This document shows, one piece after another, positions 8,165 to 18,712 of a stretch of 64,000 bases of DNA. The DNA is taken from assembly GCA_965198655.1 (NCBI GenBank), contig OZ240668.1, forward strand, positions 1,488,001-1,552,000. The letters are read 5' to 3'. The notes below the pieces were generated by a model. It did not search any database. It worked only from the letters and a program-made list of their open reading frames with translations, and was not told the DNA's origin. This DNA comes from Lichenicola sp965198655 (GTDB lineage Bacteria > Pseudomonadota > Alphaproteobacteria > Acetobacterales > Acetobacteraceae). The position numbers were made by a program, and so were the translations under genes. How positions within the stretch are numbered: position 1 is the stretch's first letter; every line of letters begins with the position of its first letter.

Positions 8165-10381
8165 CTACTTCCCCGCCTTCAAGGTCAGCGTCAGCGGCGC
8201 GAACACGCCGCCGACCACCGGACGCGCCCGGAAGCCGCTGACCCAGGTCGAGGTCGGATCGTAGAGGTCGGAGAACGGGATGCCCGACGTGGTCGTGTTC
8301 GCATACTTGTAGACGGCGTTGACGATGTCGCCGGGCAGCGACTGGTAGGTGAAGGCCGCCGCGGTCCACAGCTCCCAGTCGGCCTTGGCGATGTGGTCGG
8401 CGGAGCTGCCGGAGCCGATCTCTTCCGGCTGTAGCTCGAGCCCCAGGGCAAGGACCTGCGTCTTGTAGAACGCCGACTGCTCGGCGAGGACCGAGGCCGG
8501 GATCAGGTTCAGCTTGAGCAGCGCGTTCGCGAAGGCGTTGTAGTCGTCGCTCCAGTCGCTGTCAGCCTCGCCGAGCGTACTGGCACTATAGGCGTTCGCC
8601 GGCTCGCGGTAGGTGTGCAGCAGGTGCGTGCCGGCCGTGTTCTGCGACAGCTCCTCCCACAGGCTGATGCCCTGCTCGGCGGCGTTGAGGAACGTTTTGG
8701 CGTCCTTGGTCTCGCCTGCCATCCGGGCGATCTGGGCGAACGCGTCCAGCCCCTCGATGCCCTTCAGCGCCAGGTTGACGCTGTGCGCGACCGGACCGGC
8801 GAAGTCGTCGGTCTGGTTCTGGAACTGCGGGTCGACCGCGTTCGAGTAGGTGACGCCCGCGGGCACGGTGTTCAGGTAGGTGGCCCACTGCTTGAAGATG
8901 GCGTAGTGCGCGTTCGCATAGGTCGCGGCCTCGGCGGGGGACACGTGCTGCATGTACGCGTCCGCCATGATCAGCATGTTGGCGGTCTCCTCGACCGGCA
9001 TGTTCTCGCCGCCGCCGTCGTTGTGGCCGGTCGCGTTCGGGTAGGTCGAGCCGAGGTCGTGCGGCGAGAACAGCTCCGGCCATTGTCCGGATTCCGCGTA
9101 GTCGATCACCGGCTCGAGCAGGTAACGCAGCAGCTCCGGGTTCGTGTAGAGGAACACCGGGCTCGCCGGGAACAGCACGTCCACCGTCTGGACGTTGTCG
9201 TCGCTGCTGATCTCCTCCAGGAACATGTAGGGATTGTCGATGGTGTTGACGAGCTCGGTGGCGGCGAAGGCCTGCCGCAGCGTCACCGCGGTAAGGGCGG
9301 CGTACTGCGAGCCGCCGACGGCCGTGGCGGCCTTGTTGAGGTCGGCGTCGAGCGCGTCGGCACGCTTCACTGCCGCCGTGCGATCCTTGTAGGCGAAGGC
9401 GAGCATCGCCTCGTAGGACGGGAAGTACTGCGTCCACAGCGACCGGACCGGGTTGCCGAGATAGTTGACCGCCGGATCCCGCTCGCGGCCGAGCAGCAGC
9501 GTAAACGGCGCGGTCGCCGTGGTGCCGACGCTGCCGAGGTCGTCGGCAAAGGCGAACACCGGGTAGTCGTCGTTGATCGCACGGGGCTGGCGGGCGTCGT
9601 TGGTGCCGTCGAGCGTTCCCGTGGTCGCGAACTGCGTCCGCACCGTGACGTCCCGCCCGCTCTGCACGGTGAGGCCCGCGACCTGCTTCGTCGCCCACAG
9701 CGACGTTCCCCAATCGGCGAAGTTGCCGGTCTGGGTGAACACCTGCGGGTCGGTCGGGTAGGCGGTCCAGGCCGCAAGGCTGCCGTTGGCCGACGTGCCG
9801 TCGCTGTCGAGCGGGACCGTTTCCGGCGCCCAGGACACCAGCGCGCTCTCGTTGCCGTTGGTCCACTCGGCGCTGATGTCGAAATACAGATGCACCTGGT
9901 GGGTCGCGCCGTCGCTGCTCTGTGCCGTGGCGATGATGTCGGAGAGCGGCATGCTGAGCCGCTTCAGGTCCTTCGCCTCGACCGGCGACAGGAAGTCGAC
10001 GGACAGCGTCACGCCGCCAGCGTTGAAGGTGAACTTGGACTGCGTGGCCGTGGTCTGGAGCGAGACCTGGGCCATGGGCGTCAGCGTCGGCGACCCGGCC
10101 GGCAGCGCCGGAGCGCCCAGGAACAGGAACGGCTTGTTGTCGATGTACGCGATGCCGGTGATGGCCTTGACAGTGCCGTCCCAGTGGGTCGGCCAGGTTC
10201 CCGGAAGCACCCCGCTCGCGTTCTGCAGCCAGACGTTCTCGTAGGGACCACGGGTGACGAGGGGTGCCGCCGGCGGGTGGATCGGGGTGAAGGTGCTCTG
10301 CGCCCGGGCCTGTTGCCGCGGCGCGGCGATCGCCAGGGCTGCGGCGGAGACGAACAGCGCGCTGCGCAGCGAGACGCTCAT
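8165..10381 (-). CDS. Secreted glutaminase of the fungal GtaA type (DUF4965/DUF1793)
   Basis: A 738-aa exported protein. The signal peptide (SLRSALFVSAAALAIAAP) is followed by the typical start of the GtaA group, PLVTRGPYENVWLQ and WPTHWDGTVKAITGIAYIDN. The middle and C-terminal thirds correspond to the DUF5127, DUF4965 and DUF1793 regions, with GHNDGGGENMPVEETANMLI near residue 460 as the alpha-toroid signature. Known fungal members hydrolyse extracellular L-glutamine to glutamate and ammonia, so a nitrogen-scavenging role outside the cytoplasm is inferred. GGGGAGC upstream of the ATG at 10381 decides the start. It stands alone, divergent from the DUF3971 gene. Confidence 0.85.
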   Translation of the reverse strand: MSVSLRSALFVSAAALAIAAPRQQARAQSTFTPIHPPAAPLVTRGPYENVWLQNASGVLPGTWPTHWDGTVKAITGIAYIDNKPFLFLGAPALPAGSPTLTPMAQVSLQTTATQSKFTFNAGGVTLSVDFLSPVEAKDLKRLSMPLSDIIATAQSSDGATHQVHLYFDISAEWTNGNESALVSWAPETVPLDSDGTSANGSLAAWTAYPTDPQVFTQTGNFADWGTSLWATKQVAGLTVQSGRDVTVRTQFATTGTLDGTNDARQPRAINDDYPVFAFADDLGSVGTTATAPFTLLLGRERDPAVNYLGNPVRSLWTQYFPSYEAMLAFAYKDRTAAVKRADALDADLNKAATAVGGSQYAALTAVTLRQAFAATELVNTIDNPYMFLEEISSDDNVQTVDVLFPASPVFLYTNPELLRYLLEPVIDYAESGQWPELFSPHDLGSTYPNATGHNDGGGENMPVEETANMLIMADAYMQHVSPAEAATYANAHYAIFKQWATYLNTVPAGVTYSNAVDPQFQNQTDDFAGPVAHSVNLALKGIEGLDAFAQIARMAGETKDAKTFLNAAEQGISLWEELSQNTAGTHLLHTYREPANAYSASTLGEADSDWSDDYNAFANALLKLNLIPASVLAEQSAFYKTQVLALGLELQPEEIGSGSSADHIAKADWELWTAAAFTYQSLPGDIVNAVYKYANTTTSGIPFSDLYDPTSTWVSGFRARPVVGGVFAPLTLTLKAGK

Positions 10382-11100
10382 GTCATGCTCCCCGGGCAGG
10401 TCCGGCCGGTCCGGATTGGGGACCATCCGCACCGGGACGCTGCGCGCTTGCGCTGGTGCGGCTGCGTGGCCGCCGTCACCCGTCGATCAACGAGAAGCAT
10501 GGATCCTCCTGACGATCTCGACGACGGCCGGAAGCCGTCGATGGGGCGCGTCTCCGGCGCCTTGCAACAGGAAGAACGATATGTCCGAGAAATGCAACGT
10601 CATCACGTCGATGCCGGGGCGGATCCCGTCGCTGCTTCGCCCACCCGGTCGCCATGGTCCACGCGACGGTTCTTCTCGCTACCAAGGTAGGCAGCAACCT
10701 GTGCTTGTTCCTGGCAACGCCTTGCTTCCACGTGAAACTTGGCGACTAAAGCTGCTGCTTTCGCAACAAAGTGGTTCCGGCAGCGGCCGGGACGCGCGTT
10801 CCCGCACCGACACACGCGTCCCTTGTTCCGGATCAAGGCCTTAACCCCAACGGCTCTGCCCCGGCCCCCTCGCGCCCCGTGGACAACCGGGCATCCCCAC
10901 GGCCGTGCGGGGGACAACGTCATTTGTATGACCTATTCGACTAACTCATGGCTGCCATGCTGGCGATCCGGGCTTTCGGCGGGCCGGGCCTCCGGTTCGC
11001 GGTCGCGGTCCGCAGGATGCGGAGCAGGGGCCTGGGCCACGGGCGGCCTCCGGGACGACGGTCATTGTCCTGCCTGGCACGGACCGGCAGGTTGGCCTCC
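10382..11100. other. Long divergent intergenic region
   Basis: About 700 bases between the glutaminase start and the DUF3971 start, somewhat less GC-rich around 10690-10950. A plus-strand frame of 63 codons (10499-10690, charged, weak GAGAAG upstream) is possible but unsupported. No terminator or repeat is visible. The DUF3971 frame stays open back to an ATG at 10948, so part of this region might be coding. Confidence 0.35.
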
Positions 11101-14100
11101 GTGAACACGCCGGACCAGGCTCCTCCCGACCGGCCGACGGCCGCGCTGCCTGCTTCCGCGGCGCCGGCCGGACGGCGTCGCCTGCGCCGCGCCGGCACCG
11201 GACGGGCGGTGCTCGTCCTGATCCTGCGCCCGCTGCTGGCGGTCCTGGTGCTGGGCGTGCTGGCCGGGCTCGGGCTGGCGCTCCGCCTCGCCTCCGGCCC
11301 GATCGAGGTCACCGCGTTGGTGCACCTGCTGACCCCGCTGCCGCTGGGCGGCCCCGCCCGCGGCGCAGCACCCCCCGATCCCGCCGGGCGCCTCGACGTG
11401 GGCCGCGCCTGGATCGGCTGGGACGGGTTCCGACGCGGCGCCGGCACGCCGTTCACCCTGCGCCTGGCCGACGTCTCGATCCGCCGAGCCGGCGACGGCG
11501 TGGTCGACCACGCCGCCCGCCTCGGCGTCGGCCTGGACGCCGCGGCACTGCTGCACGGCACACTCGCGGTCGAGGGGATCACGGCGTTCGGCGTCCGGCT
11601 GACGCTGCGACGCGACGCGAGCGGCCTGGACCTCGGCCTGGCCCCGCCCGGCCGGGAGCCCCTCGGAGGCGGCGCCGCGCCGATCCTGCGCTGGGACCGC
11701 CTGCGCCGGCTGACGGTGTCCGACGCCGAGGTCTCGGTGCACGACCTGCTGGCGCGGCGGGACTGGACCCTGCGCGACATCGGCCTGGACGTGCGACCGC
11801 AAGGCGGCGGCATCGTCGGGCGGCTCGCGGTCTCCATGCCCCTGGACGGACGGCAGGCCACCCTGCGCGGCAGCGGCATCGCGCGCCCGGGCGGCGCCGT
11901 GTCCTGGCACCTGGCGCTGGACCCGGTGGTGCCGTCCCGGCTCGCGGATGCGCTGCCGATGCTGGTTCCGCTCCGCGCGCTGGCACTGCCCGTCTCGCTC
12001 GGGCTGGACGTCGAGTTCGCGGGCGGCCCCGGCCGGTTCATGGACCCATCGCAGGCGTTGCTGTCCGCGGAGCTCGGTCCTGGTACCCTGCAGGCCGGCA
12101 GCGCCCTGCTCCATGTCGAGGCCGGCCGCGTTCGCCTCCAGGCCAGCCTACCGGACGGCCTGCGGCGGATGGCGACCCTGGACCTGTCCGAGGCCGGGCT
12201 CCGGCTGCGCGCGGCCGAGGACGCGCCGGGCGCTCCGCCCACCGGGCCGGAGCTGCACGCCCACGGCCGGATGCTGCTCGACCGCCTCCTCGATCCCCGA
12301 CGCATCCGCGTCACCCTCGATGCCGACATCCCCCGGATCGGCTTCGCCACCCTGGCCCATTACTGGCCAGCCGAGGCCGCCGGCAACTTGCGCCGCTGGA
12401 TCACCGCCAACATCACCGCCGGCGAGGCCACCGGCCTGCACGTCGAGACCCGCCTGTCCGGGGACAACGGCTGGGCCTCGCTCGCCGAAACCGATCGCAG
12501 CGGCGGCTTCGATGCCGACGGCCTGACCCTGTGGTGGCTGCGGCCGATCCCGCCGCTGGTCGACATGCGCGCCCACCTCGCCTTCCAGGGCACCGACGCG
12601 GTGCTCATCACCGTGCCGCACGCCGTCCTGCCGGTCGGACCGCCCGGAACCTCGCCGGTGCTCTCCGTGTCCGACGGCAGGATGCGGATCGCCGGGCTGG
12701 ACGCCTCCCACCAGCCCGCCACGGTCGGGCTCACCCTGTCCGGCGACCTCGGCGACCTGCTGCGCGAGCTGGCCAACCCCCGGCTCCACCTGCTATCGGC
12801 CCACCCGGTTCCCTTCACCCACCCGTCCGGACACACGGAGACCACCGTGACGGTGGGGCTTCCGCTCGACAACGACGTTTCGATCGACGCGGTGCGGGTC
12901 GAGGCGCGCTCGGTCATGACCGGCATCCACCTGGGCGACGTGGTGGCCGGGCGCGCGCTGGACCGGGCGAGCCTGACCGTGTCCGCCAACACCAGCGGCC
13001 TGTCGCTGGACGGCAACGGGCTGGTCGGCGCGGTGCCGGCGCGGCTGCATTACGCGATGGACTTCCGGGCCGGGCCGCCGGAGCAACTGGTCGAGCAGGC
13101 GCACGTGCAGGGCCGCGTGTCCGACGCGACGCTGCGCCGGGAAGGGCTCGACCCGTCCGGCAACGTGTCCGGCAGCGCCGGCCTGGTCGTCGACTACGCC
13201 GCCCGTCGGGACGGGCACGCGCTGGTCTCGCTCGGGCTGGACATGGCCGGGCTCGGCATCGCGACGGCGGTGTGGAACAAGCCTGCCGGCATTCCGGCCG
13301 AGGCCTCGGCGCGGATCGTCCTGCTGCGCGGCCGCCTGTCGGCGATCGACGCGCTGCACGCCGAGGGCCCGGGCCTGTCGGTGGACGCGCGGGCGGCGGT
13401 CAGCGGCGGCCGCGCGCGCGAGGTGGTGGTCGGGCACTTCGCGGTCGGGCGCACCAGCGGGCAGGGCCGGATCGAGCTGCCCGTTCCCGCCGCCGGCCGG
13501 CCGGCCGGGCCGATCCGGGTGGATGCCAGCGGCCCGGTGCTGGACCTGTCCGCCGTGTTCAAGGGCAGGGGGGGCGGGCCGGCGGGCGGAAGCGTGCCGG
13601 CGCGGGCGGCGGGGCGGGGGGCGGCCGCGTCCGCACCCTGGATCGCCGACCTGTCCTTCGGCAGGGTGTATGTCGGCCGCACCAGCACGTTCGGGCAGGT
13701 GGCGGCCCATGTCGAGAACGACGGGCGGCGGATCATCCAGGCGCGCCTCGACGCCTTGCGGCCGACGCCGGTGCTGGTGCGGCTGTCGGCGGGGCCGGAC
13801 GGACGGCGCCTGTCCGGCTCGGCCGGCGACACCGGGGTGCTGCTGCAGACGCTGGGGGTGACCGGGGCAATCGCTGGCGGCGGGCTGCAGCTCGACGGCC
13901 GCTTCGACGACCGCCTGCCGGGGGCGCCGCTGTCCGGCACCGTCACGGTCGGCCGCTTCGTGGTGCCGGACGCCCCGCTGGCGGCGCGCATCGTGCGCAA
14001 CCTGTCGATCTACGGCTGGCTGACCGCACCGCCGGCGCCGCAGCTCGCGGTGGACCGGCTGGTGGCGCCGTTCACCCTGCGGGACGAGGTGCTGACCCTG

Positions 14101-14385
14101 ACCGACGCGCGCGCGCACAGCGCGGCGCTCGGGGTGACGATGCAGGGCGGGATCGACCTGGCGCGCCAGCGCCTCGACCTGCGCGGCACGGTGGTGCCGG
14201 CCTGGGCGATCAACCAGTTGCCAGGCCGCCTGCCGCTGGTTGGGCGGCTGTTGAGCCCGGAGAAGGGGGGCGGGGTGCTGGCGGCCACGGTGTCGATCAA
14301 GGGCCCGTTCGCGGGCCCGGACGTGCGCGTCAACGCCCTGGCGGCGCTGGCGCCGGGGCTGCTGCGCCGGCTGCTGTTCGAATAA
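11101..14385 (+). CDS. AsmA-like/DUF3971 (YhdP-type) envelope protein
   Basis: A very large single-span protein (1094 aa from the GTG at 11101). Residues 1-40 are Arg/Pro-rich and cytoplasmic, then comes a membrane segment (AVLVLILRPLLAVLVLGVLAG), then a long periplasmic body of beta-strand repeats. The C-terminal part (GALPGAPLSGTVTVGRF-like, ALGVTMQGGIDLARQRLDL, GTVVPAWAINQLPGRLPLVG) is the conserved AsmA C-terminal signature of YhdP/DUF3971 proteins, which are thought to move phospholipid from the inner to the outer membrane. The frame is open to an ATG at 10948; the GTG is preferred because the added residues would be an unusual basic stretch. A hairpin repeat begins right after its stop. 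Confidence 0.85.
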   Translation: MNTPDQAPPDRPTAALPASAAPAGRRRLRRAGTGRAVLVLILRPLLAVLVLGVLAGLGLALRLASGPIEVTALVHLLTPLPLGGPARGAAPPDPAGRLDVGRAWIGWDGFRRGAGTPFTLRLADVSIRRAGDGVVDHAARLGVGLDAAALLHGTLAVEGITAFGVRLTLRRDASGLDLGLAPPGREPLGGGAAPILRWDRLRRLTVSDAEVSVHDLLARRDWTLRDIGLDVRPQGGGIVGRLAVSMPLDGRQATLRGSGIARPGGAVSWHLALDPVVPSRLADALPMLVPLRALALPVSLGLDVEFAGGPGRFMDPSQALLSAELGPGTLQAGSALLHVEAGRVRLQASLPDGLRRMATLDLSEAGLRLRAAEDAPGAPPTGPELHAHGRMLLDRLLDPRRIRVTLDADIPRIGFATLAHYWPAEAAGNLRRWITANITAGEATGLHVETRLSGDNGWASLAETDRSGGFDADGLTLWWLRPIPPLVDMRAHLAFQGTDAVLITVPHAVLPVGPPGTSPVLSVSDGRMRIAGLDASHQPATVGLTLSGDLGDLLRELANPRLHLLSAHPVPFTHPSGHTETTVTVGLPLDNDVSIDAVRVEARSVMTGIHLGDVVAGRALDRASLTVSANTSGLSLDGNGLVGAVPARLHYAMDFRAGPPEQLVEQAHVQGRVSDATLRREGLDPSGNVSGSAGLVVDYAARRDGHALVSLGLDMAGLGIATAVWNKPAGIPAEASARIVLLRGRLSAIDALHAEGPGLSVDARAAVSGGRAREVVVGHFAVGRTSGQGRIELPVPAAGRPAGPIRVDASGPVLDLSAVFKGRGGGPAGGSVPARAAGRGAAASAPWIADLSFGRVYVGRTSTFGQVAAHVENDGRRIIQARLDALRPTPVLVRLSAGPDGRRLSGSAGDTGVLLQTLGVTGAIAGGGLQLDGRFDDRLPGAPLSGTVTVGRFVVPDAPLAARIVRNLSIYGWLTAPPAPQLAVDRLVAPFTLRDEVLTLTDARAHSAALGVTMQGGIDLARQRLDLRGTVVPAWAINQLPGRLPLVGRLLSPEKGGGVLAATVSIKGPFAGPDVRVNALAALAPGLLRRLLFE

Positions 14386-14503
14386 GGCCAGGGGCGTTGC
14401 CCCTGGACCCCATGAAGGGCAAAGCCCTTCAAACCCGATTCTTAAAGTAAAGGGGTCTGGAGCCTCCGGCCCCAGCGGGTCCAGGACAGCGCCCTGGCCT
14501 TTG
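14386..14503 (+). repeat. Multi-hairpin intergenic repeat, copy 2
   Basis: This copy starts at the base after the TAA of the DUF3971 gene. Its palindromes in order are CCAGGGGC-GTT-GCCCCTGG, AAGGGC-AAA-GCCCTT, a CTGG-GCC...GGCCCCAG arm, and CCAGGAC...GCCCTGG. The outer ends, GGCCAGGG and CCCTGGCC, are inverted repeats of each other. It probably serves as the 3' end of the upstream transcript. It lies upstream of glgX in the same orientation as copy 3 downstream of glgX. Confidence 0.8.
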
Positions 14504-14580
14504 CTTCCTGCCACGTCCCGGCTTGACAGCCGGGCGCGCCAGGACTGGCCTGCATCGGTGAACGTGGCGGGAGAACGACG

Positions 14581-16710
<2,130 letters not shown>

Positions 16711-16830
16711 AGGCCAAGGGCTTTGCCCCTGGACCCCATGAAGGGCAAAGCCCTTCAAACCCAACTCTAATAAGTAATGGGGTCTGGGGCCTCCGGCCCC
16801 AGTGGGTCCAGGGCAAAGCCCTGGCCTTGC
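16711..16830 (+). repeat. Multi-hairpin intergenic repeat, copy 3
   Basis: This copy begins immediately after the glgX stop. It has the same order of arms as copy 2: an imperfect first arm CCAAGGGC...GCCCCTGG, AAGGGC-AAA-GCCCTT, the spacer AAACCCAACTCTAATAAG, CTGGGGCC-TCC-GGCCCCAG and CCAGGGC-AAA-GCCCTGG. It probably forms several RNA stem-loops that end the glgX transcript. Confidence 0.8.
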
Positions 16831-16936
16831 CTTGCCGCATCGAGCGATCACGCCTACAGGACAGCCATCGGACGTCCGTTCCGGCACGGTCCGACTGGAA
16901 GCGACGCATGCTCCCGCCAGACCAAGCGGGGCCTCC

Positions 16937-17662
16937 ATGATGGACAGCGCGTCCCGATCCGGCCCCGCCAGGAACATGCTGCTGCGACGCCTGCCCGACG
17001 CGGAGCTCGAGCTGCTGCGTCCGCGGCTGGAACCGGTCGAACTCAAGCTCAAGACCCTCATGTTCATTCCCGACGGGCCGGTGGACAGCGTGTTCTTCGT
17101 CGAGAGCGGGACGGTCTCGATGCTGGCCGCCCTGGAGGACGGGGCGCAGGTCGAGGTCGGCCTAGTCGGCCGGGAAGGGATGATCGGCCTGCCGCTCCTG
17201 TTCGGGGCTCCCACCTCGCCGGTCGAGGCGATCGTGCAGGCCAGCGGCACGGCCTCCCGGTTGCCGGCGGCGGCCTTCCGTACCGCGCTGGCCGAGCTGC
17301 CGTCCTTGTCCGGCCTGCTGCTGCGCTACGTCGACGCCTTCCATCACCAGGTCGCGCAGACCGCCGCCTGCAACGGGCGTCACCAGATCGAGCAGCGCCT
17401 GGCCCGCTGGATCCTGATGACGCACGACCGGATCGAGGACGACCGCCTCGTGATGACGCAGGAGTTCATGTCACACATGCTGGGGGTGCAGCGTCCCGGC
17501 GTGAACCTGGCGGTGCGCACGCTGCAGCAGGCGGGGCTGGTGCAGCGCGAGAAGGGACAGTTGCGGATCCTGGATCGTTCCGGCCTTGAGGCTGCGGCTT
17601 GCGAATGTTACGGCGCGGTGCAGCGTCGCTATGCCTGGCTGACCGAACCGCCCGCCTCGTAA
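16937..17662 (+). CDS. Crp/Fnr-family transcriptional regulator
   Basis: A 241-aa regulator with a cyclic-nucleotide-binding-type beta-roll (residues about 15-125; MFIPDGPVDSVFFVESGTVS and VEVGLVGREGMIGLPLLFG) and a C-terminal winged helix (MTQEFMSHMLGVQRPGVN). The arginine-containing phosphate-binding cassette of true CRP is not conserved and no Fe-S Cys cluster is present, so the signal is unlikely to be cAMP or oxygen through a cluster. Two ATGs sit at 16937 and 16940; the first is used. The frame is open further upstream into repeat copy 3. It lies 131 bases before a kinase-like gene and may be co-transcribed with it. Confidence 0.88.
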   Translation: MMDSASRSGPARNMLLRRLPDAELELLRPRLEPVELKLKTLMFIPDGPVDSVFFVESGTVSMLAALEDGAQVEVGLVGREGMIGLPLLFGAPTSPVEAIVQASGTASRLPAAAFRTALAELPSLSGLLLRYVDAFHHQVAQTAACNGRHQIEQRLARWILMTHDRIEDDRLVMTQEFMSHMLGVQRPGVNLAVRTLQQAGLVQREKGQLRILDRSGLEAAACECYGAVQRRYAWLTEPPAS

Positions 17663-17793
17663 CGGCTCGCGCGGTAACGGATCGTGAACGTGTCCGGTAT
17701 CGAACAGCCTTGGTGGAGCCTTCACGCTATTGCGATTTCGCGCCCCCCGGAGCCCGAGGGAGCGACGTCTTGTGCTTCGATGCGGGAAGTGGA

Positions 17794-18669
17794 ATGGCCG
17801 CCTTCGATTTCGATCCCGATCAGGTGCAGGCCCTTCTCGCGGGTTGCCGGCTCGACCTCGCGTCGACGCGGCGTGACCTCGCGCATCTCGGCCAGCCTTC
17901 GGGTTCGGCCGGCGTCGGGATCCTGGATGGACGGCTGGATGACCTCGTCGACCGCCTGGAGCAGGTGACCGCACGCCTGGAACGAGCCCTGCGCGACGTC
18001 GGCATGCCGTCGGCGGGGGTTGCGGTCGATGGCGTCGCGGGCGAGGCCGACCGCCGCGCCGCCAGCAGCCTGCAGACGGTGTCCGCGCTGCTGACGATGC
18101 AGGCGAACCGGGCCGTGGCGGACGAGGTGAGCGAGGCCCTGCGGGACGCGGGGCTGCAGGTGGGGGCGGTCGCGCGGGTCCACGAGTCGCTGCGGCTGGC
18201 GGCCCGGCCGGAGGGCCCGCCGCGTTCGATCGAGCTCGGCGCCTACGTGAAGAGCATCTGCGACGGTTTCCGGCCGGCGCTGGCGCCCGCGTCCAGCGGA
18301 CCGGTGCTGCGCGCCTACATGACGCCCCTGCAGGTTCCGCCGGAGCTGGCGCGGCAGGTCGGCCTGGTGGTGATGGAGCTGGTCAGCAACGCCTTGCGTC
18401 ACGCGTTCGCCCCCGACCGGCCGGGACGGATCTGGGTGGTCGGCTACCCGGCGCCTGGCGGGCGCTACCTGCTCTGCGTGGAGGATGACGGCCTCGGCCT
18501 GCCGCCGGAGTTCGATCTGCGGACCTGTTCGGACGGCACCGGCCTGGGCATGGTCAACCGCCTGGCCGACCAGGCGAAGCTCAGCCTGACCTGTCACGGC
18601 GACGGCGGCGCCTGGTTCATCCTGGCGGTGCCGACGGGCCGGATCCGGTATGTGACCGGCCTCGCATAG
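17794..18669 (+). CDS. Histidine-kinase-like protein without the phospho-accepting His
   Basis: A 291-aa soluble protein with a HisKA_2/HWE-like dimerisation region (residues about 80-115) and an intact ATP-binding domain: N box LVMELVSNALRHAF, G1 EDDGLGLPPEF, G2 GTGLGMVNRL. In normal members the helix begins ELxHRVKNxLQ, with the second His phosphorylated. Here it reads EADRRAASSLQTVSALL, with Arg where the His should be. It may be a pseudokinase, a ChpT-like phosphotransfer relative or an ATPase switch. The ATG at 17794 is chosen because homology begins after it; the frame is open upstream into the crp-like gene. The neighbouring genes are a Crp/Fnr regulator and c-di-GMP enzymes. Confidence 0.75.
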   Translation: MAAFDFDPDQVQALLAGCRLDLASTRRDLAHLGQPSGSAGVGILDGRLDDLVDRLEQVTARLERALRDVGMPSAGVAVDGVAGEADRRAASSLQTVSALLTMQANRAVADEVSEALRDAGLQVGAVARVHESLRLAARPEGPPRSIELGAYVKSICDGFRPALAPASSGPVLRAYMTPLQVPPELARQVGLVVMELVSNALRHAFAPDRPGRIWVVGYPAPGGRYLLCVEDDGLGLPPEFDLRTCSDGTGLGMVNRLADQAKLSLTCHGDGGAWFILAVPTGRIRYVTGLA

Positions 18670-18712
18670 GTCCTCGACGCTGTCGCGTGGCGCCCAAGGA
18701 TATATCGAACTT

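Noticed and set aside
10499..10690. Possible 63-aa protein in the glutaminase/DUF3971 gap
   Set aside because: Weak ribosome site, no recognisable features and in phase with an antisense shadow; left as a note in the intergenic entry.
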